A stretch of 64,000 bases of DNA from JAGWBJ01 sp034423015 (lineage in GTDB: Bacteria; Chloroflexota; Dehalococcoidia; Lucifugimonadales; JAGWBF01), in contig DAOUJG010000026.1 in the NCBI GenBank assembly GCA_034423015.1, forward strand, positions 1 through 64,000. The letters run 5' to 3'. The notes beneath the pieces are model-generated. The model saw only the letters and a program-made list of their open reading frames with translations. It had not been told where the DNA came from and made no database searches. A program made the translations under genes and the position numbers. Below, in pieces: positions 25,011 to 35,541 of this stretch (its first letter is position 1; each line of letters begins with the position of its first letter).

Positions 25011-26009
25011 TCAACCCGACTGTCCCTTCTCTTTCTTTCGGTAGTAGTAGGCCAACTGTTGGCAGCGCCTATCACAATACCGCTGCCGACCATGCATCGG
25101 CTCGAAGTACTGTCCGCAACTCAGTCGCTCACAGAGCATCGCCGGACGGCTGCGGCCGGAGAGCTCCAGCATGAATTGGGTGTAGATTGAACTCAAGAGA
25201 CAGTCTGGAAAGAAGAATATCTCACCCTTGCGGAAGGGGAGCACAGCGGGACTGACGTGACCTCTGAGGCGCTTGTTCACCTCTCGATGCACAAAATAGC
25301 GGGCTGGCTCTACTGGGTCCCCATGCTTCCAGCGTTCCAACAGATCTATATCACTCCCGTTCTCCTCATGAGCCAGTAGCGTCACGCCGCAGTGTCTGAT
25401 TCGCCCGGCCAGGTCCTCTTCCTGGCGGAGATAATCACGAAACTCGTCGGGATTTCGCCACATGAGCTCTGCCAGGTCCGGTCGAAGCTCTCCATCTATA
25501 TCCACCACATAGAGACGCACCTGTCGCGATTTGCCCTGTGGAGTCCACTTGACCAACTGGCTCAGCTCCACCTGGCTCTTGCATTTCACTAAGTCCCATA
25601 GGGCCATCAACCACGCCATGCCCGCGATTTCCTTCTGCCAGAATCCTCGCGACTCCCCGACCAGCATTGTCTGATGATTCGAGCCTGGGTCCACAAGCCA
25701 TAACCCGTGGCCCAAGAGCCCATATTGGTTGGAGAAGGCAAGAATGGACTCTTCAGTGGGCTCAATCCGAGCGAATCGCCTGTGCAGATTGGGAATGGCC
25801 AGTGGTGAGTACTGACGCACGTACAGGCTGTCCGCTCTAATCAGGCATGGGCCGGAAGTGTTCTCTTCGTCTCCATTGCTATCCAGGACGACGAGACCCT
25901 CACGCCAGTCGAAACCATCTTCAGGCACTCGGAGGAGAGCTGCGAACGGTCCTCTCACCATAACCTCAAATGGTTGTAGCTCGTTATCAGTCGTGTCTTC
26001 TATGCCCAT
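25011..26009 (-). CDS. Hypothetical protein with C-terminal four-cysteine zinc motif
   Basis: A 332-residue protein I cannot assign to a function. The last 42 residues hold Cys293-x4-Cys298, then Cys312-x3-Cys316 in GRQRYCDRRCQQLAYYYRKK. This resembles the treble-clef zinc motif of CGNR-type proteins and suggests nucleic-acid binding. The larger N-terminal part is mixed and acidic with many Trp residues. Base composition is markedly less GC-rich than flanking genes, and the neighbour at 26283 is AbiJ-like, so this is probably acquired accessory DNA. No promoter was identified. Confidence 0.65.
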   Translation of the reverse strand: MGIEDTTDNELQPFEVMVRGPFAALLRVPEDGFDWREGLVVLDSNGDEENTSGPCLIRADSLYVRQYSPLAIPNLHRRFARIEPTEESILAFSNQYGLLGHGLWLVDPGSNHQTMLVGESRGFWQKEIAGMAWLMALWDLVKCKSQVELSQLVKWTPQGKSRQVRLYVVDIDGELRPDLAELMWRNPDEFRDYLRQEEDLAGRIRHCGVTLLAHEENGSDIDLLERWKHGDPVEPARYFVHREVNKRLRGHVSPAVLPFRKGEIFFFPDCLLSSIYTQFMLELSGRSRPAMLCERLSCGQYFEPMHGRQRYCDRRCQQLAYYYRKKEKGQSG

Positions 26010-26282
26010 GTCTTCGATGATAGCTCGATGCTAATCTAGTTGCCAAGCTCCATGTGTGATTGTACCATAGAACAACAGCTCAGAGGCGTAGCCCAGTTGT
26101 GGCTAGTGTACGACCAACGTTGACACAACGCGTAGACAAGGCCATCAGGGCTCGGGAGTTCGAACCTGGGTTCCCGACTCCAAGCCTATCCGCAGATGCG
26201 TCTAGCAACTGGGCCAAGAGGCGAGTTTCCTATGGTAACCTACTATCTTGCATAGAAACAGAGTTGAAGGGGGCTGGTTGAA
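26010..26282. other. Low-GC divergent spacer
   Basis: A 273-base gap between divergently transcribed accessory genes. It contains a TTCGAAC-bearing inverted repeat near 26156-26180 that does not fold as a tRNA arm. No reading frame with support was found. Confidence 0.5.
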
Positions 26283-27107
26283 ATGAGTAGCCTTAGCGTC
26301 TCCGAACAACACCATTTTCAGAAGGTGTTGGACATGAGCGGAGGATTTGTTCTGGATTTCACCGACGCCACTTTTGGAGCATTCTTCAAACGACACAGCA
26401 TCAACATCCATAGCACCCCATACCAGGTCTATGGCACGTCCAAGGCAAAAAAGATGCGTGGTTTTTGGGAAAGAGAGCCCGACTGGCTGGTAGGACGAGT
26501 TATGTCAGAATTGCTGGACTACTACGAGGCACAGTGTGAATCGGGCGACCTCGAGCTGAATCCCGTGTCCCTCGGAAAGAGCCTAGAGGCCGTAGCTAGA
26601 CTCTGCGGCGAACCCCTCGACACGGATTCCACGCCTGACGACGGGTTTCTGGCCAAAGAGTTCGAGATACCGAACATCCAGAGACTACCGGTCGCCTTCG
26701 CTGTCTGTGAGATCATCCAAGACCGTGTGAAGGAAGCGCAGTCCTGTTTATCCAATGGCGCTCACCTGTCAGTCATCTTCCAGTGTGGTAGCGTCTTGGA
26801 GGCGGTTCTCCTCGGAGCGGCTCAAAACGAGCCGGAGAGGTTTAACCGCTCGCCCAAGAGTCCCAGGCAGAATGGCAAAGTACAGCCGTTCCAGAATTGG
26901 AAGCTGTCAGAATTTATTGACGTGGCACGTGACATCGAGTTGCTCAATCCAGATGTACAGAAGTTTAGTCACGGGTTGCGGGATTTCAGAAACTACATTC
27001 ACCCCTACCAACAACTGGCTTCAGGCTTCAAACCCGACGAACATACAGCCAAAGTCTGCTTCCAGGTTCTCAAAGCAGCTTTGGCAGATGTGGCTGGAGA
27101 TCGGTAA
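26283..27107 (+). CDS. AbiJ-like protein with HEPN-type C-terminal motif
   Basis: A 274-residue protein. The N-terminal region FQKVLDMSGGFVLDFTDATF followed by SKAKKMRGFWEREPDWLVG resembles the N-terminal domain of AbiJ-type abortive-infection proteins. The C-terminal helical part has GLRDFRNYIHPYQQL, an R-x6-H arrangement like HEPN ribonucleases. By analogy it could halt growth on phage infection by cutting RNA; this is inference. GC is lower than the surroundings. It is divergent from the zinc-motif gene, and the two form a small accessory patch. The ATG at 26283 has no strong ribosome site. Confidence 0.65.
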   Translation: MSSLSVSEQHHFQKVLDMSGGFVLDFTDATFGAFFKRHSINIHSTPYQVYGTSKAKKMRGFWEREPDWLVGRVMSELLDYYEAQCESGDLELNPVSLGKSLEAVARLCGEPLDTDSTPDDGFLAKEFEIPNIQRLPVAFAVCEIIQDRVKEAQSCLSNGAHLSVIFQCGSVLEAVLLGAAQNEPERFNRSPKSPRQNGKVQPFQNWKLSEFIDVARDIELLNPDVQKFSHGLRDFRNYIHPYQQLASGFKPDEHTAKVCFQVLKAALADVAGDR

Positions 27108-27238
27108 CGGGCGGCCTACATTGAGCAGATACTCCTACTAGCGCCCGTGATGCCGCGCTCAAGCCCCCAGTCCTTTCCTTGCGCCGGTGGCTGTGGTATT
27201 TTACCCACTAGGCCCCATGCGCACGACGGGAGGGCTGC

Positions 27239-28540
27239 ATGCGCGTACTACTGATCGCGACGAACCGCCACGACCGCCTCATGAGCAGGATGGACGCCAG
27301 GCCAATGCCCATCGGCCTCGCCTACGTGGCCGGGCACCTGGACCCCGACCGGCACACCGTGAAGGTGCTGGACCTGATGTTCTCCGAGGACTACGTGGAG
27401 GACACCAACAGGGCCGTGTCCTCCTTCGCGCCGGACGTGGTGGGCATATCCCTCCGGAACTTCGACAACCAGAGCTACCTGGACACCCAGTGGGCGCTGC
27501 CTATGACCAGGGACGTGATCGACCTGGTCCGCAAGATCAGCAAGGCCACGGTCGTGTGCGGCGGCCCCGCCTTCAGCATCCTCCCCAGGGAGTGCTTCCA
27601 GTTCCTGGCCCCGGACCTGGGCGTCGCCGGTGACGCGGGCGAGACCTTCGCACAGCTTGCCGACCGGCTGGAGGACAGCGGCGGCTACCGGGGCCCCGAC
27701 GGCCTGAGGGACCTGCCGGGGCTGGTGTACCGCGAGGACGGGGTGGTGGTGATCGCGGGAGGCCAGGCCTCCTCGTCCTTCCCGAAGCCGCCGCTGCTGG
27801 AGCAGCTCGACATGGCCCGCTACGAGCGGGCGGGATTCGGCATCGGCATACTCACCAAGCTGGGAGACTTCTTCTACCCCACGTCGGACGAGGACGCCGA
27901 CGAGGCATCCTGGCGGGTCATCCGGCCCGTGGAGGACGTGGTCCGGGAAGCCGCCGACATGAAGGCCCGGTTCGGGCTGCGCAAGGTGTTCTTCATCGAC
28001 AACGGCTTCAACATCCCCCTGGCCCACGCCAAGTCCCTGTGCCACGCCCTCATAGAGTCGGGCCTGGACCTCCACTGGAACACCTGCCTCACCCCCATAC
28101 CCTCCTCCTGCGACGCCGACATAGTGGGCCTGATGAGGGACGCGGGCTGCAAGCTGGCCATCATGACGGCGGGGGGCCACGACGACGGCAACATGTCCAG
28201 CGGACTGGACAACCTTACCCGCGTCTGCCACACCTGCGAGGAGGGGGGCCTCCACTACACCCTCTCCCAGTACTTCGGGGGGCCCGGCGAGACCAGGGAG
28301 ACCGTGGAGGAGAAGCTGGCCTTTCTGAAGAGAGTCAGGCCCGCCGTGGCCTCCCTCCGGGTGGGCATCAGGGTCCTCCCCGGCAGCCCGGTGGCCCAGG
28401 CGGCGTTGGAGGAGGGGCTGATCACCGGCGAGGGCGACCTGCTCCGGCCGGTCTTCTACCTTGCCGACGAGGTGAAGGAATGGATCGCCGACCGCCTGCG
28501 GAAAGAGGCGGCCGCCAACCCCCGCTGGAACCTGATGTAG
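27239..28540 (+). CDS. B12-binding/radical-SAM-like protein lacking the cluster cysteines
   Basis: A 433-residue protein with the two-domain layout of cobalamin-dependent radical SAM enzymes. The B12-binding-like part has MPIGLAYVAGHLDPDRHTVK, APDVVGISLRN and VVCGGPAFSILP. The TIM-barrel part has VEDVVREAADM and VFFIDNGFNIPLAHAKSL. Where the CxxxCxxC loop should follow strand 1 (after GFGIGILTK, residues 199-207) the sequence is LGDFFYPTSDEDADEAS, with no cysteine. Without these it cannot hold the usual [4Fe-4S] cluster. GGGAGG precedes ATG. It is 42 bases upstream of gamma-glutamyltransferase on the same strand. Confidence 0.75.
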   Translation: MRVLLIATNRHDRLMSRMDARPMPIGLAYVAGHLDPDRHTVKVLDLMFSEDYVEDTNRAVSSFAPDVVGISLRNFDNQSYLDTQWALPMTRDVIDLVRKISKATVVCGGPAFSILPRECFQFLAPDLGVAGDAGETFAQLADRLEDSGGYRGPDGLRDLPGLVYREDGVVVIAGGQASSSFPKPPLLEQLDMARYERAGFGIGILTKLGDFFYPTSDEDADEASWRVIRPVEDVVREAADMKARFGLRKVFFIDNGFNIPLAHAKSLCHALIESGLDLHWNTCLTPIPSSCDADIVGLMRDAGCKLAIMTAGGHDDGNMSSGLDNLTRVCHTCEEGGLHYTLSQYFGGPGETRETVEEKLAFLKRVRPAVASLRVGIRVLPGSPVAQAALEEGLITGEGDLLRPVFYLADEVKEWIADRLRKEAAANPRWNLM

Positions 28541-28582
28541 CAAGCCCGCAGGAAACTTGACGTAGCAAGAAGGAGGCCCGCC

Positions 28583-30289
<1,707 letters not shown>

Positions 30290-30383
30290 GCCCCGGCCCC
30301 GCCATGGATATGCCCATCCGCCGCGCGGCCCATCCGTCCTGCGAGAGGTTGAAAAACGCCAACGCGTCTGCCACCATAGAGTC

Positions 30384-31280
30384 ATGCGAATAGGCGCCTT
30401 CGAGATACACGAGCCCGTGCCGGAGCTGCGGGAGCCCCACGCCATCACCATGGTGCGCCCGTGGGTGGACGTGGGCAGCGCCGTCAGCATCGCCCTGGCC
30501 CGGCTCGAGGGCCACCTGGGCGTCACCGAGCTGGGGAAGCTGGCCAGGCCCGGGAACTACTTCGACTTCACCAGGTACCGCCCCAAGATGCGCATGGTGG
30601 AGGGACGCCGGGAGGTGTCCGTTCCCAACAGTGTCATCAACTACACCCAGCCCGAGGAGGGGCCCGCGCTGATGTTCTTCCACCTGCGCGAGCCCCACGC
30701 CTCCAGCGAAGAGTACACCGACTCGGTCCTCCAGGTGTTCGAGCACTTCGGCGTGCGCCGCTACTGCAGGCTGGGAGCGATGTACGACGTGGTCCCCCAC
30801 ACGCGCCCCCTCATAGTGACCGGGGACGCGGGGAACGTACCCATGAGGAGCGGGGCCAAGCTCCGTCCCCGGAAGAGCACCTACCAGGGCCCCACGTCCA
30901 TCATGAACCTGATCTCCGAGGGCGTGCCCAAGATGGAGCCCGAGATCATCTCCGTCAGCTTCATGGTCCACCTGCCCCAGTACCTGCAGCTCGACGAGGA
31001 CTACGCGGGCGCCGCCCGCCTCCTGGACGTGCTGTCGGCCATGTACGACGTCCCCCAGGGCCTCTTGCCCCCGGAGCAGGGGCAGCGGCAGTACAAGGAG
31101 CTGGACAGCGCCGTCGAGCGCAACTCGGAGCTGAAGGCGCTCATCGGCCGGCTGGAGTCCCAGTACGACGCCGAGCGGGCGTCGGAGGAGACCGACCCGC
31201 CGGCCCCCCTGTCGCCCGAGGTGGAGCGGTTCCTGGAGGAGATGGACCACCGGTTCACCGATCCGGGTCAGCGGGAGTAG
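30384..31280 (+). CDS. PAC2-family protein, copy 1
   Basis: A 298-residue PAC2 (proteasome-assembly-chaperone-like) protein. Landmarks are the start with ITMVRPWVDVGSAVS, ALMFFHLREPHASSEEYTDS, TRPLIVTGDAGN, YQGPTSIMNLI and HLPQYLQLDEDYAGAARLLD. Bacterial PAC2 proteins are widespread in actinobacteria and Chloroflexota; their function is unresolved. A related gene lies at 60616-61497 with the same landmarks in the same order. It is first of a PAC2-unknown-recF group. A charged helical region ends the protein. Confidence 0.85.
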   Translation: MRIGAFEIHEPVPELREPHAITMVRPWVDVGSAVSIALARLEGHLGVTELGKLARPGNYFDFTRYRPKMRMVEGRREVSVPNSVINYTQPEEGPALMFFHLREPHASSEEYTDSVLQVFEHFGVRRYCRLGAMYDVVPHTRPLIVTGDAGNVPMRSGAKLRPRKSTYQGPTSIMNLISEGVPKMEPEIISVSFMVHLPQYLQLDEDYAGAARLLDVLSAMYDVPQGLLPPEQGQRQYKELDSAVERNSELKALIGRLESQYDAERASEETDPPAPLSPEVERFLEEMDHRFTDPGQRE

Positions 31281-31326
31281 CCCCGCAGGCAACCCGGGCC
31301 ATTGGGCCCTGCGGCGCGAGGTTGGA

Positions 31327-32082
31327 ATGGCGTTCACGTTCGAGAGAGGAGACCCGGCGCGGCCCAGGGGCCACGCCCTGGCCTACTTCCGCGCCTCCCA
31401 CGACCCCGACAAGCTGTACGCCACCTACATCATCGTGCTGCCCATCTCGGTGGACATCGGCAAGTACGTGCCTCCCTTCCTGGCCTCCCAGCTTGGGAAC
31501 GTATCCCTCAGCGATTTCTCGGCCTTCGCAATGCCGCCGGTGCCCGAAGAGGTGGGCAGCCACCGGGAGCTCGAGGGCCTGGCCGAGATCAGGGACGACG
31601 ACCTTCTGGACGGGGGGACCGTAACGTCCTCGGGCCTGTCGGATATGATGCAGACGGTCACAAGCCTGGTGGGGGAGTACGCACAGGTCTGGGCAGACAG
31701 CCCCAAGCCCGCCATTCCACTGGACAGCGCCGAGCAGGTCTCGGAGGACTCAGTGGGGGTGAACGAGGTCCTCTACAGCCTGATGAACGAACGGGACCGG
31801 CTGGCGGAGCTGTCCAAGATCGTCGGCAGGCTCCGGTTCGCCGTCGAGGGAAACGACACCTACACCCGGGACGAGATGAGACACGAGGTGGGCCTGCTCA
31901 GCCGCTACCTGCCCGAGCGGTACCACATACCCTCACTGCTGCAGGCCCTCATGGACTCGTCCACCCGCGGCGGCGAGCTGGCCCAGCTCTACCTGGACCG
32001 GTGCTACAAGCTCTCCAACGGGGACGACGCCGGCGCCCGGGACCTGGAAGAGCGCATCCAGAGCCTCAAGCCGTCCACGTAG
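31327..32082 (+). CDS. Hypothetical protein between PAC2 and recF
   Basis: A 251-residue soluble protein without recognised motifs. It begins with a beta-rich section (YATYIIVLPISVDIGKYVPP), has an acidic middle part and ends in helices (DEMRHEVGLLSRYLPERYH, LAQLYLDRCYKLSNGDDA). GAGG lies just before ATG. The spacing of 46 and 40 bases to PAC2 and recF implies one transcript, so it may act with the PAC2 protein. No homologue is recognised. Confidence 0.65.
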   Translation: MAFTFERGDPARPRGHALAYFRASHDPDKLYATYIIVLPISVDIGKYVPPFLASQLGNVSLSDFSAFAMPPVPEEVGSHRELEGLAEIRDDDLLDGGTVTSSGLSDMMQTVTSLVGEYAQVWADSPKPAIPLDSAEQVSEDSVGVNEVLYSLMNERDRLAELSKIVGRLRFAVEGNDTYTRDEMRHEVGLLSRYLPERYHIPSLLQALMDSSTRGGELAQLYLDRCYKLSNGDDAGARDLEERIQSLKPST

Positions 32083-32122
32083 GCTGCCGGGGACCTCGAC
32101 CTCCCGTGAAGCGAGTAGCAGG

Positions 32123-33349
32123 GTGCGGCTGTCACACCTGAGCCTGACCAACTTCCGCAACTTCTCCCAGCTCGAGCTGGACCTGCCGGCGGGAGTGGTG
32201 ATCATCCACGGGCGGAACGCCCAGGGCAAGACCACCCTCCTGGAGGCCATGTACATCCTCGCCATCGCCCGGTCCTCCCGGGCCGAGAACGAGATAGAGC
32301 TGGTGAGCTGGGGCGCCGTCGAGGAGGGCGAGGACGCCATAGTCTCCGGGACCGTCGACCGGCGGGACGAACGGTTGAGGGTGCACGTCGGCTACCGCCG
32401 CGCGTCCCAGCCGTCCCCCTCCTCCCCTGCGGGAAGGCCGAGGGTGCGCAAGGAGATCAGGGTAAGCAGGGTGCGGCGCACCGCCTCGGAGCTGGTGGGG
32501 CTAGTGAACGCGGTCCTGTTCACCGCCGACGACATCCAGCTCGTCGGCGGGCCCCCTTCCATCCGCCGTCGCTACTTGGACATCCTCCTTTCCCAGACGC
32601 AGCCCATCTACCTGCGGTCCCTCCAGCGGTACCAGCGGGTGGTGCAGCAGCGAAACCGTCTGCTGAGGGCCCTGCAGGAGCACCGGGCCGAGGAGAAGGA
32701 GCTGGCCTTCTGGGACGGGGAGCTGGTGACGGTCGGGGCCGGCATCATCGACGCCAGACGCCAAGCCATGGCCGCGCTCTCCGACCTGTGCGCCCAGCGG
32801 CACCGGGACCTGGTGGACGAGGATGAGGGCCTCTCGGTGGAGTACCGTCCCAACGTGCCTCTGGACTCGGGCTCTCCCACCATCGCGGACGTGGAGAGGG
32901 CGATGGCATCGGCCGTGGAGGCCGCGGTCCGAAAGGACGTGGCGGTCGGCTCGACCACCATCGGTCCCCACCGGGACGACTTTCAGATGCGCCTGGGGCA
33001 GGTGGACATGGGGAGCTACGCCTCCCGGGGACAGGCCCGGACCGTGGCCCTGGCCCTCCGGCTGGCCGAGGCGGCCTACCTGGACTCGGCCAGGGGAGAG
33101 GCCCCCATCATTCTTCTCGACGACGTCCTGTCGGAGCTGGACGCATCCCGGCGCAGGAGGGTCCTGGAACGGGTCACCAGATACCAGCAGGTGGTCGTGA
33201 CGATGACCGAGCCGCCCGACGCCGAGGTCGTAGCCGGCGTGTGGAGACCCCAGGCCGGACCACCCGCCCCCGTATCCTTCTTCCGCCTCGAGGCCGGGGC
33301 CGTAGTCCCAGACCCGGCGATGGGAGATAGCCTGGGTCAGCGGGGCTGA
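32123..33349 (+). CDS. recF: DNA replication and repair protein RecF
   Basis: A 408-residue SMC-like ATPase. Walker A GRNAQGKT spans residues 30-37 after the family start LTNFRNFSQLELDLP. The ABC-type signature region is SYASRGQARTVALALRL, and Walker B is PIILLDDVLSELDASR. RecF loads RecA at gaps through RecOR. The family is usually 360-400 residues; the tail here is slightly long. The start is GTG at 32123. It is not beside dnaN or gyrB; its partners here are PAC2 and an unknown gene. It converges with the mscS gene 18 bases away. Confidence 0.92.
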   Translation: MRLSHLSLTNFRNFSQLELDLPAGVVIIHGRNAQGKTTLLEAMYILAIARSSRAENEIELVSWGAVEEGEDAIVSGTVDRRDERLRVHVGYRRASQPSPSSPAGRPRVRKEIRVSRVRRTASELVGLVNAVLFTADDIQLVGGPPSIRRRYLDILLSQTQPIYLRSLQRYQRVVQQRNRLLRALQEHRAEEKELAFWDGELVTVGAGIIDARRQAMAALSDLCAQRHRDLVDEDEGLSVEYRPNVPLDSGSPTIADVERAMASAVEAAVRKDVAVGSTTIGPHRDDFQMRLGQVDMGSYASRGQARTVALALRLAEAAYLDSARGEAPIILLDDVLSELDASRRRRVLERVTRYQQVVVTMTEPPDAEVVAGVWRPQAGPPAPVSFFRLEAGAVVPDPAMGDSLGQRG

Positions 33350-33367
33350 CGGCGGCGGCCGGGGCCC

Positions 33368-34618
33368 CTACTCAGGGCCTCCGTCGGGCATCTGGGGACC
33401 CGGGTCGTCGGCATCCGGCCTGGCTCCCAGGCCCCTACGTGGCGGCGCGCCGGGCTGCTGCCGTTTATCCTTGGCGCCGGCCAACCCTTCCAGCTCCAGC
33501 TCCTTGGGAAGCTGGATGGTGCGTACGGGGTAGTTTATGACTATCCCCTCATCGTTCAGGCGCCTGTGCAGCCGTTGCATCAGCTCGGTCCTGAGGCGGA
33601 AGCTGGCCAGGCGGTCCCGGGACTGCATGAAGAGCCAGAAGTTCACGTTGGAGTCGCCAAAGCTGTCGTACCCGAACCATCCGCCGTACTCGGGCACGGC
33701 GTCCTCGGGGTTGGCCGCCATCACCTCGTCCATCACCTCTTTGGACACCCGCTCCACGGTCACCAGGTCGCTGTCGTAGCTTACGCCGCACTCCAGGTAG
33801 ACGTTCACCGCGGGGATCGGCCTCTGGTAGTTGGTCAGGATGTTCTCGGCGAACCTGGAGTTGGGCACGACCACCAGGTTGTTTCCCCAGGTCCGGATCC
33901 GGACGCTGCGCCAGCCCACGTCTATGACGTAGCCGGCAATCCCTCCCTCCAGCTCGATGTAGTCCCCAGGGCTCACGGCCCCTTCGGTCATCACGTAGGT
34001 CCCGGCAAACAGGTTGGAGAGGGTGGGCTGGATGGCGAGGGCCACCGCCAGCCCGCTGAGGCCCAACCCGGCAATCAGCGGACTGATATTGATGTTGAAC
34101 TGGTCCAGCACCAGCAGCCCGCCCAGACCGTAGACGATTGCGGCCGACACGCGCCTCACCAGCGGCTGTAGCTGAGGGTCCAGCCGGAACTTGCCCCGGG
34201 TGTCCGCCGTCTCCACGTACCAGTCCAGGGTCCTGGAGATGACGGAGGACGTCGCGGCCACCCCCAGGACGATGGCCAACGCGGCGGTGACCGTATTGAC
34301 GACCCTCTGCTCTCCGGCAGTCAGGTCCAGGGGAATCGAAAAGGCCAGGAAACCGCCCAAGAGGACGACCCCGAGAACCACGGGCTTCCGTATGGCCAGC
34401 GCCAGCTTGCCGTCCAGGTCGGTGGCGGTCCAGTCGGTGGCCCGTAGGACCAGGGGAAACACGACGACGCCGACGATGAGGGCGATAACTATGGACCCGG
34501 CGAATATGGTCGCGGCGAAAACGGCGTCCGCCCAGGGGGCGTCCCCCAGACCGAGCACCGCCAGACGGGAGGCGGTGGAGGGCTGCGGCGCCAACGCCGA
34601 CAGGAGAGGGGTCCACAT
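33368..34618 (-). CDS. MscS-family mechanosensitive channel
   Basis: A 416-residue membrane protein. Several hydrophobic helices precede the pore-lining helix region LIAGLGLSGLAVALAIQPTL, then the beta domain AGTYVMTEGAVSPGDYIELE and WGNNLVVVPNSRFAENILTN, and a soluble C-terminal domain with VNFWLFMQSRDR. It would release solutes on osmotic downshock. It starts 4 bases after the dehydrogenase stop, the last gene of the etf operon. The last 50 residues are Pro/Gly-rich and probably disordered. Confidence 0.88.
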   Translation of the reverse strand: MWTPLLSALAPQPSTASRLAVLGLGDAPWADAVFAATIFAGSIVIALIVGVVVFPLVLRATDWTATDLDGKLALAIRKPVVLGVVLLGGFLAFSIPLDLTAGEQRVVNTVTAALAIVLGVAATSSVISRTLDWYVETADTRGKFRLDPQLQPLVRRVSAAIVYGLGGLLVLDQFNINISPLIAGLGLSGLAVALAIQPTLSNLFAGTYVMTEGAVSPGDYIELEGGIAGYVIDVGWRSVRIRTWGNNLVVVPNSRFAENILTNYQRPIPAVNVYLECGVSYDSDLVTVERVSKEVMDEVMAANPEDAVPEYGGWFGYDSFGDSNVNFWLFMQSRDRLASFRLRTELMQRLHRRLNDEGIVINYPVRTIQLPKELELEGLAGAKDKRQQPGAPPRRGLGARPDADDPGPQMPDGGPE

Positions 34619-34622
34619 GACG

Positions 34623-35519
34623 TTACAACCCCGGGATCCTGAGCTGGACCCCCGCCTTCTCTTCCTGGAGGTAGGCTACGGCGACGGAGTCGAACGCCCC
34701 CCATCCACGAAATAGGGCCTCCACGTGCCTCTGGTCCACCAGGTTGGACAGGTCCATGGGGACGCCCAGCTCCCTGCCCAGGTCCGTGGCCAGCCTGACG
34801 TCCTTGGCCGCCAGGGCCGTGGCGAACCCCGGCTCGGTGTTGCCCTTGAAGAGAGAGTTGCAGAAGCTGTTCGTCAGCCTGTAGGAGGCGCCCGAGCTGT
34901 TGGACATGACGTCGGCCAGCACGGCCAGGTCAACTCCGGCCTTGACCCCCAGGGTCAGCGCCTCGGCCAGCAGGACCCCGTTCCCCATGCTCACCAGGTT
35001 GTTGCAGAGCTTCACTATCATGCCGGCCCCGATGGCCCCGCAGTAGACCACGTGGCTCCCCATTGCTTCCAGGGCCGGCCTGATGCGGTCGAACACCGCC
35101 CGGTCGCCGCCCACCATGAGGGCGAGGGTGCCCGCCGCGGCGCCGGCAACTCCGCCGCTCACGGGGGCGTCCATGACAGCCACCCCCTGCTCGGCGCATA
35201 TTTGGTGGACGCGGCGGATGGCGTTGGGCGAGTTGGTGGACAGGTCGACGTATATGGAGCCATCCCGGGCCCCCTGGAGCACGCCGTCTTCTCCCAGCAC
35301 CACGGCGTCGACCTCCCTGGGGCCGGGCAGGGACGTGAAGACCACCTCGTTGCCCGGCACCGTGTCCCTGGGCGTATCGGCCCAGTCCGCCCCCATCTCC
35401 AGCAGATTGGTGGCCGACTCCCGCCGCAGGTCGTGAACGGTGACCTTGTGGCCCGCCTTGATGAGGTTGGCGGCCATGGGATTGCCCATGTTCCCAAGGC
35501 CGATGAAGCCCAGATTCAT
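34623..35519 (-). CDS. 3-Hydroxyisobutyrate dehydrogenase-family oxidoreductase
   Basis: A 298-residue beta-hydroxyacid dehydrogenase. NAD(P) motif FIGLGNMGNPMAANL spans residues 5-19, the substrate motif is DAPVSGGVAGAAAGTLALMV, and the catalytic lysine is in GMIVKLCNNLVSMG. It oxidises a short beta-hydroxyacid to a semialdehyde or related product. It lies 22 bases after etfA in the same operon, so it may feed electrons or intermediates to acyl-CoA oxidation. Substrate not determinable. Confidence 0.9.
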   Translation of the reverse strand: MNLGFIGLGNMGNPMAANLIKAGHKVTVHDLRRESATNLLEMGADWADTPRDTVPGNEVVFTSLPGPREVDAVVLGEDGVLQGARDGSIYVDLSTNSPNAIRRVHQICAEQGVAVMDAPVSGGVAGAAAGTLALMVGGDRAVFDRIRPALEAMGSHVVYCGAIGAGMIVKLCNNLVSMGNGVLLAEALTLGVKAGVDLAVLADVMSNSSGASYRLTNSFCNSLFKGNTEPGFATALAAKDVRLATDLGRELGVPMDLSNLVDQRHVEALFRGWGAFDSVAVAYLQEEKAGVQLRIPGL

Positions 35520-35541
35520 CGGACGCAGCCCTCCCCGGCTT

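Noticed and set aside
24695..25174. Plus-strand 159-codon frame across the GMC promoter region
   Set aside because: It overlaps the ends of two minus-strand genes and a good minus-strand promoter, and has no family resemblance.
26150..26200. TTCGAAC-containing sequence resembling a tRNA T-arm
   Set aside because: The flanking bases do not form the 5-bp T stem, and no acceptor, D or anticodon arms can be laid out on either strand.
26060..26281. Small 73-codon frame upstream of the AbiJ-like gene
   Set aside because: No ribosome site, no motif and an unusual composition; it may be a decayed fragment but cannot be supported.
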